Shown here: positions 41,264-50,859 of the stretch, piece after piece
Layout of the letters: each line of letters opens with the position of its first letter
Position numbering within the stretch: position 1 is the first letter of the stretch
Assembly: GCF_017814945.1 (NCBI RefSeq)
Contig: NZ_JAGIPX010000004.1
Location: 186,001-250,000, forward strand
Source of the DNA: Paraburkholderia sp. LEh10
Lineage (GTDB): Bacteria; Pseudomonadota; Gammaproteobacteria; Burkholderiales; Burkholderiaceae
Reading direction: 5' to 3'
Length of the DNA stretch: 64,000 bases
The notes under the pieces: model-generated
Told to the model about the DNA's origin: nothing
The model's input: the letters and a program-made list of their open reading frames with translations, nothing else
The model's database searches: none
Position numbers and translations under genes: made by a program

Positions 41264-42883
41264 TCAAGTCGTGAATGCCGCTTTCAATAGCTTGCGCGTG
41301 TAAGGATGGGCCGGCTCGGCGAAGATCTGTTCGACGGCGCCCGTTTCCACGATGGCCCCGTTTTTCATTACCGCGACGCGATGCGCCATCGCGCCTATCA
41401 CGGCCAGATCGTGGCTGATGAAGACGAATCCGAGGTTGTATTTCCGCTGCAGACCGGCGAGCAGCCTCAATACCTGCTGCTGGATCGACACGTCCAGGGC
41501 GCTCGTTGGCTCGTCGAGAATCAGGATGCGGGGCTCCAGCACGAGCGCGCGCGCGATCGCGATGCGCTGCCGCTGTCCGCCCGAAAATTCGTGCGGGTAA
41601 CGATGCAGCGCCGTACGGTCGATCCCCACTTCGCGCAGCACGGCGACCACCTTGTCGCGCCGCGCGTCGGTGCCGAGTTGCGGCCGGTGCAGCGCGAGTC
41701 CTTCGCCGACGATCCGCTCGATCGTCTGGCGCGGCGAAAGTGAACTAAAAGGATCCTGAAAGACGACCTGCATATTGGAACGCAGCGCCGTCTGCTCGCG
41801 CCCGCGATAGCTGCCGAGCGCCCTGCCCTGAAACTCGATCGCGCCGCGCGACATGCGCTGCAGGCCGAGCAGCGCCATCGCCAGCGTCGATTTGCCCGAA
41901 CCCGATTCCCCGACAATGCCAAGCGTCTCGCCCTGCCGCACGGAAACGCTCGCATCGTCCACCGCGCGAAAATGCCCCGACTGGAACCAGCCGGAGAAGC
42001 CGGGCAGCTTCGTCTTGAAGTCGACGCAGACGTCGCGCGCGTCGAGCAGCACGGGCGAAATCGGTAGCACGGGCACGACGGTGCGCTCCGGGCGGCTTTG
42101 CAGCAGCCGCTGCGTGTACGGATGCTGCGGCGACGCGAACAGCGTCTCGACGGGTCCGCTCTCGACGAGCACGCCCTTCTCCATCACCGCGACACGGCGC
42201 GCGAAGTGCCGCACGAGATTGAGATCGTGCGTGATCAGCAGCACGGCCATGCCGCGCTTTTCCGCTTCGTCGCGCTGCAACTCGAGCAGCAGTTCGACGA
42301 TCTGCGCGCGGATCGTCACGTCGAGCGCCGTCGTCGGCTCGTCGGCGAGCAGCAATCGAGGACGGCACGCCAGCGCCATCGCGATCATCGCGCGTTGCCG
42401 CTGCCCGCCCGACAACTGGTGCGGATAGCTGTTCACCCGCTTGCCCGGCTCCGTGATGCCCGTGCGTTCGAGCAGCGCGACGGCGCGCTTGCGCGCCTCG
42501 TTGGCGGCGACGCCGTCGTGCAGCACGATCGTCTCCGCGATCTGGTCGCCGATCGTGTACAGCGGATTGAGGGCTGTCATCGGCTCCTGGAAGATCATCG
42601 CGATGTCGGAGCCGCGCAGTCCGCGCATTTCACGCTCGCTCTTCGCGAGCAGATTCTCGCCGTCAAAGCGCACGGCGCCGCTCGTCTGCGCGTCGTTCAG
42701 CAAGCGCAGGATCGACAGCGCCGTCACGCTCTTGCCCGAGCCGGACTCGCCGACGAGCGCGACGCGCTCGCCGCGTGCGATCGTAAGCGACACGTCGTCG
42801 ACGGCGACCGTGTCGCCGAACGTCACACGCAGACGATCGATTTCGAGCAGCGGCCCGCCGCCGGTTGCCGGATTCGCGCTCAC
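41264..42883 (-). CDS. yejF: Peptide ABC transporter ATP-binding protein, YejF-like (two NBDs)
   Basis: A 539-residue protein with two fused ATPase domains of the oligopeptide/dipeptide type. NBD1 has [19 protein letters not shown], signature [13 protein letters not shown] and [16 protein letters not shown]2 has [34 protein letters not shown] and [13 protein letters not shown]. It powers the YejABE importer. The start is GTG at 42883, overlapping the yejE stop by 4 bp (GTGA). It is last in the operon. Confidence 0.94.
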   Translation of the reverse strand: MSANPATGGGPLLEIDRLRVTFGDTVAVDDVSLTIARGERVALVGESGSGKSVTALSILRLLNDAQTSGAVRFDGENLLAKSEREMRGLRGSDIAMIFQEPMTALNPLYTIGDQIAETIVLHDGVAANEARKRAVALLERTGITEPGKRVNSYPHQLSGGQRQRAMIAMALACRPRLLLADEPTTALDVTIRAQIVELLLELQRDEAEKRGMAVLLITHDLNLVRHFARRVAVMEKGVLVESGPVETLFASPQHPYTQRLLQSRPERTVVPVLPISPVLLDARDVCVDFKTKLPGFSGWFQSGHFRAVDDASVSVRQGETLGIVGESGSGKSTLAMALLGLQRMSRGAIEFQGRALGSYRGREQTALRSNMQVVFQDPFSSLSPRQTIERIVGEGLALHRPQLGTDARRDKVVAVLREVGIDRTALHRYPHEFSGGQRQRIAIARALVLEPRILILDEPTSALDVSIQQQVLRLLAGLQRKYNLGFVFISHDLAVIGAMAHRVAVMKNGAIVETGAVEQIFAEPAHPYTRKLLKAAFTT

Positions 42884-43986
42884 TGATTGCCTCCCGCCTT
42901 CATCGCGTCGGAGATGCGCGTGTCGAGCGCGTTGCGCAGCGCGTCACCCATGAAGGTCAATAGCAGCAGCGTCACGACGAGCACGCCGAACGTCGCGACG
43001 GAAATCCACCACGCGTCGAGATTCGCCTTGCCTTGCGCGAGCAGCTCACCGAGACTCGGCGTCGGCGGCGGCACGCCAAGGCCGAGAAAGTCGAGGCTCG
43101 TCAGCGCGAGAATCGCGCCGCTCATCCGGAACGGCAAGAACGTGATGACGGGCGTGAGGCTGTTCGGCAGCACATGCCGCCAGATGATCTGCCAGTTCGA
43201 CAGGCCCATCGCGCGCGCGGCGCGCACGTAGTCCTGCTGCCGGTTGCGCAGAAACTCCGCGCGCACGTAGTCGGAAAGCCCGAGCCAGCCGAACAGCGAC
43301 AGCAGCACGATCAGCAGAATGAAGCCTGGCTCGAAGATCGACGCGAAGATGATGAGCAGATACAGCTCCGGCAGCGCGCTCCAGATTTCGATCAGCCGCT
43401 GCCCGACGATGTCCGTCTTGCCGCCGAAATAGCCCTGCACGGCACCCGCCAGCACGCCGAGCACGGTGCCGATGAACGTCAGCACCAGCGCGAACTTCAC
43501 CGACACGGCAAAGCCGTAGACGAGGCGCGCGAACAGATCGCGCCCGCGGTCGTCGGTGCCGAGCCAGTTGTCGCGCGAAGGCGGCGCCGGATTCGGCACC
43601 TTCGAAAAATAGTTGAGCGTGTCGTAGTAGTAGCGGTTCAACGGATAGATCGCGAAATTGCCCGGCGCGTCGAAACGATGCTTGATATAGGGATCGAGAT
43701 AGTCGGCGGGCGTTGGGAAGTCGCCGCCGAACGCCGTCTCCGGGTACGACTTCACGAGCGGAAAATAATAGTGGCCGTCGTAGCGTACGACGAGCGGCTT
43801 GTCGTTCGACCACAGCGGCGCGGCGAGGCTCGCCGCGAACGCGACGACGAACACGATCAGACTCCAGTATCCAAGGCGCTGTTGCCGAAAGCGCGACCAC
43901 ACGCGGCGCGCAGGCGACGGCGACACGAACGCGCGTACCGGCTGCGCGCGCGACGACACTTCGGCATCTGTACGAACGCGGCTCAA
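42880..43986 (-). CDS. yejE: Peptide ABC transporter permease, YejE-like
   Basis: A 368-residue inner-membrane permease. An N-terminal helix at about residues 35-60 is followed by a periplasmic segment with WLGTDDRGRDLFARLVYG, which is characteristic of DppC/YejE permeases. Five further helices contain the EAA-type coupling loop (YVRAARAMGLSNWQIIWRHV). The start is TTG, one base after the yejB stop, with GGAG upstream. It pairs with YejB. Confidence 0.94.
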   Translation of the reverse strand: MSRVRTDAEVSSRAQPVRAFVSPSPARRVWSRFRQQRLGYWSLIVFVVAFAASLAAPLWSNDKPLVVRYDGHYYFPLVKSYPETAFGGDFPTPADYLDPYIKHRFDAPGNFAIYPLNRYYYDTLNYFSKVPNPAPPSRDNWLGTDDRGRDLFARLVYGFAVSVKFALVLTFIGTVLGVLAGAVQGYFGGKTDIVGQRLIEIWSALPELYLLIIFASIFEPGFILLIVLLSLFGWLGLSDYVRAEFLRNRQQDYVRAARAMGLSNWQIIWRHVLPNSLTPVITFLPFRMSGAILALTSLDFLGLGVPPPTPSLGELLAQGKANLDAWWISVATFGVLVVTLLLLTFMGDALRNALDTRISDAMKAGGNQ

Positions 43987-43987
43987 A

Positions 43988-45037
43988 TCAGCGCTCCAGT
44001 TGTTCGAATTGAATGCGTGGATCGACCCACACGTAGCAGAGATCGGAGATCAGCTTGGTCGCGAGCCCGATCAGCGTGAAGAGATAGAGCGTGCCGAGCA
44101 CGACGGGATAGTCGCGCCGCACCACCGACTCGTACGACAGCAGCCCCAGCCCGTCGAGCGAGAACAGTGTTTCGATCAACAGGCTGCCCGTGAAGAACGC
44201 GCCGATGAACGCCGCCGGAAAGCCTACGATCAGCGGCAGCAGCGCGTTGCGGAATACGTGCTTCCACAGCACGCGCCGCTCGGACAGCCCTTTCGCGCGC
44301 GCTGTCAGCACGTATTGCTTGCGGATTTCGTCGAGAAACGCGTTCTTCGTGAGCATCGTGACGACGGCGAAGCTGCCGACCACGGAGGCCACGATGGGCA
44401 GCGTGATGTGCCACAGATAATCGAGAATCTTGCCGGACAGGCTCAACTGGGCCCAGTTGTCGGATGTGAGATTGCGCAGCGGAAACAGCTGCAGAAACGT
44501 GCCGCCGCCGAACAGCACGAGCAGCAGCACGCCGAGCACGAAACCCGGAATCGCGTAGCCGATCAGCACGATCAGGCTCGTCGCGAGATCGAAGCGCGAG
44601 CCGTTGCGCACCGCCTTCGCGATGCCGAGCGGCACCGATATCAGATACGTGAGGAAGAAGGTCCATAGCCCGATGCTGATCGACACGGGCAGCTTCGAGA
44701 CGATCAGCGACCACACGCTTTGGTGGCGGAAATAGCTTTGCCCAAGATCGAAGTGCGAGAAGCGCTTGAGCATCAGCCAGTAGCGTTCGAGCGGCGGCTT
44801 GTCGAAGCCGTAGAGCGCTTTCAGTTGCGCGACCTGCTGCGCGTCGACGCCGCTATGCGCGCGCAGCCCGAACGGCGCGCCGCCTTCGGCCGTATTGCGC
44901 CGCAGTTCGTGCACCGCCTGCTCGACGGGCCCGCCCGGCACGAACTGGATCACGACGAACGTCAGCGTCAGCACGCCGATCAACGTCGGGATCATCAACA
45001 ACAGACGTTTGAGGATATAGCTCCACATGGCGGCCAT
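43988..45037 (-). CDS. yejB: Peptide ABC transporter permease, YejB-like
   Basis: A 349-residue permease with six helices. It starts MWSYILKRLLLMIPTLIGVL, typical of DppB/YejB. The ABC-interaction loop is YVLTARAKGLSERRVLWKHV. A second ATG at 45028 is equally possible as start. It forms the membrane channel with YejE. Confidence 0.94.
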   Translation of the reverse strand: MAAMWSYILKRLLLMIPTLIGVLTLTFVVIQFVPGGPVEQAVHELRRNTAEGGAPFGLRAHSGVDAQQVAQLKALYGFDKPPLERYWLMLKRFSHFDLGQSYFRHQSVWSLIVSKLPVSISIGLWTFFLTYLISVPLGIAKAVRNGSRFDLATSLIVLIGYAIPGFVLGVLLLVLFGGGTFLQLFPLRNLTSDNWAQLSLSGKILDYLWHITLPIVASVVGSFAVVTMLTKNAFLDEIRKQYVLTARAKGLSERRVLWKHVFRNALLPLIVGFPAAFIGAFFTGSLLIETLFSLDGLGLLSYESVVRRDYPVVLGTLYLFTLIGLATKLISDLCYVWVDPRIQFEQLER

Positions 45038-45080
45038 CCGAAATCAAAAATGCGTGACGCGGCAAAGTCAGAGCACGCGG

Positions 45081-47003
45081 TCAATGCGGCTGCGCGAACC
45101 ACCACATCGAAGTGATCCACCCTTCCGCCGTATAGTACAGCGGCAAGGTCTTCGGCCAGGCAAGGCCTTGCTTGAACGCCACGCGATGCGTCGCGCTGTA
45201 CCAGTGCGGCACCATGTAATAGCCATTGATCAGCACGCGATCGAGCGCATGAACGGCATCGACGAGTTGCTCGCGCGTCTGCGCGCCGACGAGCGCGCGC
45301 AAGATCGCATCGATGGCGGGCGACCGGAGCCCGATCAGATTGCCCGAGCCCGGTTCGTCGGCGGCCTTGCTGCCGAAACGGTCGATCATGTCCGCACCGG
45401 GCACCTGCACATCAGGGAATCGGATCGTCGTGACGTCGAAGTCGAACGCGTCGAGACGCTTCTGATACACCGCGAAGTCCGCCGTGCGCGTGCGCGCCTC
45501 GATGCCGAGCTTCTGCAGATTGCGGATATATGGCGCGTACACGGGATCGAAGGTCGCCGACGAACCTGAGTCGTCGAGGATCTCGAACACGAACGGTTCG
45601 CCCTTCGCGTTGCGCAGCGCGCCGTCGCGATACGTCCAGCCCGCCTGCGCGAGCAGCGCACGTGCTTCGAGCAGATTCGCGCGCAGCGAACGCGGCGGGT
45701 CGGTGTGGGGCTGCTGCGGCGGCGCGCCGAACACGCCGGGCTCGATCTGCGCGCGCCACGGTTCGAGCAGCTTCAGTTCGCCCGGCGACGGCAGGCCCTT
45801 CGCCTGCAGATCGGTATTGACGAAGTAGCTGTCGATGCGCCTGTACTGGTTGTAGAACAGCTGCCGGTTGAGCCACTGGAAGTCGAGCGCGAGATCGAGC
45901 GCCTTGCGCACGCGCACGTCGGAGAAAAGCGGCCGGCGCTGATTCAGGATGAAGCCCTGCATCCCCGTGCCGTTGTGCTGGGCAAACTCGCGCTTGATCA
46001 GCTCGCCACTGTCGAACTTCTTGCCGACGTCGCGCCGCACCCAGTTGCGCGCGACGTACTCGACGAGCGCGTCGTATTCGCCCGCCTTGAACGCTTCGAG
46101 ACGCGCGGTCGCATCCGAATACAGCTTGTAGTTGATGCGCTCGAAATTGTACATCCCGACGCGCACGGGCAGCTTGTCGCCCCAGTAGTTCGGATCGCGC
46201 TTATATGTGATCGTGCGTCCGTTGTCGTAGCCCTCGATCAGATACGGCCCGCTGCCGATCGGCTTTTCGAATGCGAGCTGATCGAACGGCGTGCGGCTGC
46301 CGCCCGGCTTCATGCCCCACTTGCGCGAGAACACGGGCATGCCGCCCGCGAGCAACGGCAACTCGCGATTGTGCTGCTTGAACTCGAAGCGCACCGTCGC
46401 CGGATCGACGATCACGGCACGCGTGATCTCCGCGAAATACGCGGCGAATTGCGGCGCGGCTTGCGGGCTCTTCAACGTGTCGAACGAGAACTTCACGTCT
46501 TCGGCCGTGACGGGATCGCCGTTCGAAAAGCGTGCGCGCGGGTTGATATGGAACGTCGTCGACAGGCCGTCCGGTGCGATGTCGATGTCGTCGGCGAGCA
46601 GGCCGTATGCGGACGCGACTTCATCGGCGCTGCCCGTCGTCAGGCTTTCGAACAACAGGCCAATGCCCGGCGCCGCGCTGCCGCGCAGCGTGAACGGATT
46701 GAACTTGTCGAAGCTCGTCGAGCGGTCGGGATTCGCGAGCACCAGCGTGCCGCCTCGCGGCGCGTCGGGATTGACGTAGTCGAAATGCCTGAAGTGGGGC
46801 GGATACTTCGGGTTGCCGTACTGCGCGATCGCATACGCAGCGTGCGCGTGCCGCACAGTCACGGGCGACATGGCGATCAGCGAACCCGCGCACACGGCCA
46901 GCGCCGCGCGCGGCAACGCCTTGCAACGAACACGCGACAGCAGACGAATCACGATGCGCCATGCCGGGCGCGGCGCTTCAACCCGTCGCATGCCTGTTGT
47001 CAT
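45081..47003 (-). CDS. yejA: Peptide ABC transporter substrate-binding protein, YejA-like
   Basis: A 640-residue extracytoplasmic solute-binding protein of family 5 (SBP_bac_5). The N-terminal signal is long, with a hydrophobic core near residues 30-52 and cleavage around HAHA-AYA. YejA-type hallmarks are [20 protein letters not shown] and [10 protein letters not shown] near the mature start. In E. coli YejABEF imports microcin C and peptides. In Rhizobiales, Yej permeases work with a binding protein to recover murein peptides. ATG 47003 is chosen; upstream codons lack homology. First gene of the operon. Confidence 0.93.
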   Translation of the reverse strand: MTTGMRRVEAPRPAWRIVIRLLSRVRCKALPRAALAVCAGSLIAMSPVTVRHAHAAYAIAQYGNPKYPPHFRHFDYVNPDAPRGGTLVLANPDRSTSFDKFNPFTLRGSAAPGIGLLFESLTTGSADEVASAYGLLADDIDIAPDGLSTTFHINPRARFSNGDPVTAEDVKFSFDTLKSPQAAPQFAAYFAEITRAVIVDPATVRFEFKQHNRELPLLAGGMPVFSRKWGMKPGGSRTPFDQLAFEKPIGSGPYLIEGYDNGRTITYKRDPNYWGDKLPVRVGMYNFERINYKLYSDATARLEAFKAGEYDALVEYVARNWVRRDVGKKFDSGELIKREFAQHNGTGMQGFILNQRRPLFSDVRVRKALDLALDFQWLNRQLFYNQYRRIDSYFVNTDLQAKGLPSPGELKLLEPWRAQIEPGVFGAPPQQPHTDPPRSLRANLLEARALLAQAGWTYRDGALRNAKGEPFVFEILDDSGSSATFDPVYAPYIRNLQKLGIEARTRTADFAVYQKRLDAFDFDVTTIRFPDVQVPGADMIDRFGSKAADEPGSGNLIGLRSPAIDAILRALVGAQTREQLVDAVHALDRVLINGYYMVPHWYSATHRVAFKQGLAWPKTLPLYYTAEGWITSMWWFAQPH

Positions 47004-47112
47004 AGGGGCCTTGTTGGTCAGTGGGCGGTTGCAATGTGAGAGAATTCTACCCAAAATCCCGCGCGCTCCCGCACTTCGTCATAGCGGCGCGCTGACCTCA
47101 TTAGGAGAATTC

Positions 47113-47904
47113 ATGGGCTTCCTCGCTGGTAAACGAATCTTGCTGACAGGCCTTCTGTCGAACCGTTCCATTGCGTACGGTATCGCGCAGGCCTGCAAGC
47201 GCGAAGGCGCAGAACTGGCGTTCACGTATGTCGGCGACCGCTTCAAGGATCGCATCACCGAGTTCGCGAACGAATTCGGCAGCAACCTCGTGTTTGCGTG
47301 CGACGTCGCCGACGATGCGCAAATCGACGCGCTGTTCGCTTCGCTCAAGGAGCACTGGGACAGCCTCGACGGCCTCGTTCATTCGATCGGCTTTGCACCG
47401 CGCGAAGCGATCGCGGGCGATTTTCTCGACGGCATGACGCGCGAAAACTTCCGCATCGCGCACGACATCTCCGCGTACAGCTTCCCCGCGCTCGCAAAGG
47501 CCGCGCTGCCGATGCTGTCGAACAACGCAGCGCTGCTCACGCTGTCGTACCTCGGCGCGGAAAAGGCGATCCCGAACTACAACACGATGGGCCTCGCGAA
47601 GGCCTCGCTCGAAGCGAGCGTGCGTTACCTGGCTGTGTCGCTCGGCGGCAAGGGCATTCGCGTCAACGGCATCTCGGCGGGCCCGATCAAGACGCTCGCG
47701 GCAAGCGGGATCAAGGGCTTCAGCAAGATTCTCGACTTCGTCGAAGATAACGCGCCGCTCAAGCGCAACGTGACGATCGATCAGGTCGGCAACGCGGCTG
47801 CGTTCCTGATGTCGGATCTGGCGGCGGGCGTGACGGCCGAGATCATGCACGTCGATAGCGGCTTTAGCGCGGTCGTCGGAGGAATGGCGGCTGTCGGCGA
47901 GTGA
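47113..47904 (+). CDS. fabI: Enoyl-[acyl-carrier-protein] reductase FabI
   Basis: A 263-residue short-chain dehydrogenase-type enzyme that reduces enoyl-ACP in the last step of fatty acid elongation, using NADH. The nucleotide loop is [17 protein letters not shown]. The catalytic pair follows the FabI pattern: Tyr in SYLGAEKA and YNTMGLAK with the Lys. TAGGAG precedes ATG 47113. It is the target of triclosan-type inhibitors in other bacteria. It is divergent from yejA with a 109-bp gap. Confidence 0.97.
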   Translation: MGFLAGKRILLTGLLSNRSIAYGIAQACKREGAELAFTYVGDRFKDRITEFANEFGSNLVFACDVADDAQIDALFASLKEHWDSLDGLVHSIGFAPREAIAGDFLDGMTRENFRIAHDISAYSFPALAKAALPMLSNNAALLTLSYLGAEKAIPNYNTMGLAKASLEASVRYLAVSLGGKGIRVNGISAGPIKTLAASGIKGFSKILDFVEDNAPLKRNVTIDQVGNAAAFLMSDLAAGVTAEIMHVDSGFSAVVGGMAAVGE

Positions 47905-47956
47905 CGTCGCCTGGCCGGCTCGCTCAGACACGCGCGTCGTTGCACGTGCAACAGAT

Positions 47957-47985
47957 AAAAAAACCGCCCCAAGGGGCGGTTTTTT
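47957..47985. terminator. Bidirectional terminator after fabI
   Basis: AAAAAACCGCCCC, a 2-nt AA loop region and GGGGCGGTTTTTT. It serves fabI on the plus strand and the small secreted protein gene on the minus strand. Confidence 0.9.
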
Positions 47986-48011
47986 GTTGGGGCGCAGGCG
48001 CCGCAGCGGAA

Positions 48012-48356
48012 TCAGTGCCAGCCGTTGTGGCGACCGTTGTCATGGTGGCCATGGCCATGATCCCACCCACCATGATGACGATACCAGTCGTCGCGGCCCC
48101 AGTAACGGCGGCCATCCCAGTAACGATCGCCGTGCCAGCCGACCACGACAGCGGGCGCCACCACGACGGGCGCCGGCTGATACACGACGGGCGGCGGTGG
48201 CGGGGGCGGCGGCGCATACACGGGCGCCGGCGCGACGTAGACAGGAGCGGGAATACCGATGTTGACACCGACGTTCAATCCCCCTGCCATCGCCGCACTC
48301 GAAGCGCCAATTGCCAGCACGCCGGCGATCAACGGGATAAGACGCATGGACTTCAT
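48012..48356 (-). CDS. Small secreted Pro/Val- and His-rich protein
   Basis: A 114-residue protein. Residues 1-24 form a signal peptide ending AAMA. The next part repeats Pro-Ala-Pro-Val units and has a run of eight prolines, the PXPV-repeat style. The last 45 residues are His/Gly/Trp/Asp-rich (YRHHGGWDHGHGHHDNG), which could bind metal ions. I do not recognise a function; similar short proteins are common in Burkholderia. It converges with fabI. Confidence 0.85.
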   Translation of the reverse strand: MKSMRLIPLIAGVLAIGASSAAMAGGLNVGVNIGIPAPVYVAPAPVYAPPPPPPPPVVYQPAPVVVAPAVVVGWHGDRYWDGRRYWGRDDWYRHHGGWDHGHGHHDNGRHNGWH

Positions 48357-48842
48357 GGTTTCACCTTTCTTGCGGGAAGTGTGTTTATCGACTGCTTGAA
48401 TCGACTATAACAAAGCGACGCTATGCGCATATTTCAACTGTGTAATAACTGATGCATAACTTCGCGTCTCGACGCAGGCTGTAACTTGTCGTTACACGCG
48501 ACAGTGTTTGGTGATACTGCCCGCCTGCGCGCCGTTGCGTGCGTGCAAAGCATGCACTTGCGGTTCCGTCGTTGGCGCGGCGTGAGTTTTCGCCTGGCGA
48601 TGTTTGGTTATGCCAGGCAAAAACATATTCGACATGTTTTGCATGCTCCGCCTGTTCGCACAAACCGACTTCGCTAATACCGACGTTTATGGATTCACGA
48701 GCACAAGGTTGAATCCGAATGGTCCATTCGACGCCCGTATTCGCTCTGCGTCGATATAAGAGCTCGGCGTCGTGACGGGAAACACACGCGCAAAAACAAA
48801 ACCCCGCAGAGCCGCGGCTCTACGGGGTTCCACCGCCATTTC
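48357..48842. other. Intergenic region between the His-rich protein gene and tRNA-Ser
   Basis: 486 bp, somewhat lower in GC than its surroundings. TATAGT on the minus strand (48409-48404) may be a -10 for the small protein gene. No credible gene is seen. The tRNA-Ser terminator is at its right end. Confidence 0.5.
48797..48831 (-). terminator. Terminator of tRNA-Ser
   Basis: On the minus strand AACCCCGTAGAGCC pairs with GGCTCTGCGGGGTT (one G-T pair) and is followed by a T-rich tail. Confidence 0.88.
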
Positions 48843-48936
48843 TGGCGGAGACGGAGGGATTCGAACCCTCGATCCAGGTTTTGGCCCAGATGCTCCCTTA
48901 GCAGGGGAGTGCCTTCGACCTCTCGGCCACGTCTCC
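48843..48936 (-). tRNA. tRNA-Ser (GCU)
   Basis: 94 nt with encoded CCA, anticodon GCT, acceptor stem GGAGACG/CGTCTCC and a long variable arm typical of serine tRNAs. Confidence 0.96.
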
Positions 48937-49147
48937 CAAATCTTCGCTTGCGCCAGGGAGGCAGCGCAACGAAGCCAAGATAATAGCGGGTTCGCGAGCC
49001 AAGGTCAATTTTTACTTCACACTTTTTATGCCAGAAGTGTCATTTCAATATCACTTCTTCTACCCGACTGCCCTGCCCGCTCTTATCGTCAACCATCTTC
49101 ACTCAAATGCCCGTTGCCGAGGCAAACGGGCGTGAGTGTACGCATTA

Positions 49148-50398
49148 TCAAGCCTGATCGAGCTCGAATGCCTTATGCAGCGCGCGCACGGCGAGTTCCA
49201 TATACTTCTCGTCGATCAGCACCGAGATCTTGATTTCCGACGTCGAGATCATCTGGATGTTGATGCCCTCTTCCGACAGCGTGCGGAACATCTTGCTCGC
49301 GATGCCGACATGCGAGCGCATGCCGACGCCGACCACCGACACCTTCGACACCTTCGGATCGCCCAGCACCTGTTCCGCGTCGACGTGGCCCTTGACCTGG
49401 TTCGTCAGGATGTCCATTGCGCGCTGATAGTCGCCGCGGCCGACCGTGAACGTGAACGCCGTTTTGCCTTCGACGCTTTGATTCTGGATGATCATGTCGA
49501 CATCGATATTCGCGTCGGCGACGGGACCGAGGATCTGATACGCGATGCCCGGCTTGTCGGGCACACCCATCACGGCGATACGGGCTTCGTCACGCTGAAA
49601 CGCGATTCCCGAGATGACTGCTTTTTCCATGGTTTCATCTTCTTCAAAAGTGATCAGGGTGCCCGACTTCATTTCTTCGTCGAGCGACATCATCGGATCG
49701 GTCAGGCTGGAGAGCACGCGCGTCTTCACCTGATATTTGCCGGCGAATTCCACCGAGCGGATCTGCAGCACCTTCGAACCGAGGCTGGCCATTTCCAGCA
49801 TCTCTTCGAACGTCACGCGGTCCAGCCGGCGCGCTTCTTCGACCACACGGGGGTCGGTCGTGTAGACGCCGTCGACGTCCGTGTAGATCAGGCATTCGTC
49901 GGCTTGCAGCGCCGCGGCCACCGCGACAGCCGACGTGTCCGAGCCGCCGCGGCCGAGCGTGGTGATGTGGCCTTCGGGATCGATGCCCTGGAAACCCGTG
50001 ATGACGACGACCTTGCCTTCGTCGAGATCGCGCAGCACGCGCTCGCCGTCGATGTCGCTGATGCGCGCCTTCGTGAACGCGCTATCTGTTTTGACGGGCA
50101 CTTGCCAGCCGGCATAGCTGACGGCATCGACGCCTGCGTCGTGCAGCGCGATGGACAGCAGGCCGACGCTGACCTGTTCGCCCGTCGACGCGATCATGTC
50201 GAGTTCGCGCGGGCTCGGCTGCGGCGAAATTTCTTTCGCGAGGCCCAGCAGGCGGTTCGTTTCGCCGGACATCGCCGAAGGCACGACGACCATCTTGTGG
50301 CCTGCCTTGTGCCATTTCGCGACGCGCTTCGCGACGTTCTTGATGCGCTCGACCGAGCCCATCGATGTGCCGCCGTATTTGTGTACGATGAGTGCCAT
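49148..50398 (-). CDS. lysC: Aspartate kinase
   Basis: A 416-residue monofunctional aspartokinase that phosphorylates aspartate, the entry step to lysine, threonine and methionine synthesis. It begins MALIVHKYGGTSMGSVERI, with the ATP-binding KYGGTS at residues 7-12. The kinase domain extends to about 245 and is followed by two ACT domains that bind lysine and threonine for feedback control. An internal second start giving a regulatory subunit is known in some relatives; I did not see a clear one. It lies 461 bp after tilS. Confidence 0.97.
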   Translation of the reverse strand: MALIVHKYGGTSMGSVERIKNVAKRVAKWHKAGHKMVVVPSAMSGETNRLLGLAKEISPQPSPRELDMIASTGEQVSVGLLSIALHDAGVDAVSYAGWQVPVKTDSAFTKARISDIDGERVLRDLDEGKVVVITGFQGIDPEGHITTLGRGGSDTSAVAVAAALQADECLIYTDVDGVYTTDPRVVEEARRLDRVTFEEMLEMASLGSKVLQIRSVEFAGKYQVKTRVLSSLTDPMMSLDEEMKSGTLITFEEDETMEKAVISGIAFQRDEARIAVMGVPDKPGIAYQILGPVADANIDVDMIIQNQSVEGKTAFTFTVGRGDYQRAMDILTNQVKGHVDAEQVLGDPKVSKVSVVGVGMRSHVGIASKMFRTLSEEGINIQMISTSEIKISVLIDEKYMELAVRALHKAFELDQA

Positions 50399-50859
50399 TG
50401 TCGTTCTGAACTGAAGGAGAAACTGGAACTACGCGAACCGGCGCGCATCGCGCGCTGGAGACGGCCGCACAAAACGCACAGGGCACAACGTTCGGGAACG
50501 ACGGCAGAGTGTGGCGGCACAGATGCAGCGCGCGTGCAGTACGCGCGGGATTTGCCCTGTAACCTGTCGATCGACAGGACTGACGGACGCTAACGGGGTG
50601 GCTAACGGCTTGGAGCGCGCCCGGGCATTCGCATAAGAACAGCCGGGTAACACGACAAAAAGCGAGTCGGGCAAACAAGTTACCCTACCTGATCGGCAAT
50701 AAAAAGACAAGCCGAAATCCGGGCAAAAGGCATTGCAAATGCTTGTCGGAGAAGGATTTGCGGCCGATGTTGCGTGCGTATGACAGTGGCCGTGCGGTGG
50801 GTCTGGCCGCCGTCGAAGCACGCGCAGCGTGACGTGCGCCGCGACCCATCGCCTGCGCG
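50399..50859. promoter_or_regulatory. lysC upstream region with palindrome and direct repeats
   Basis: 461 bp between tilS and lysC, both minus-strand. CCTGTCGATCGACAGG (50563-50578) is a perfect 16-bp palindrome. GCTAACGG occurs at 50589-50596 and 50601-50608, 12 bp apart. No lysine riboswitch fold is evident and no coding frame is credible. Confidence 0.5.

Noticed and set aside
50399..50859. Lysine riboswitch before lysC
   Set aside because: I could not find the conserved helices or core bases of the L-box in this region. Only the palindrome and short direct repeats stand out.
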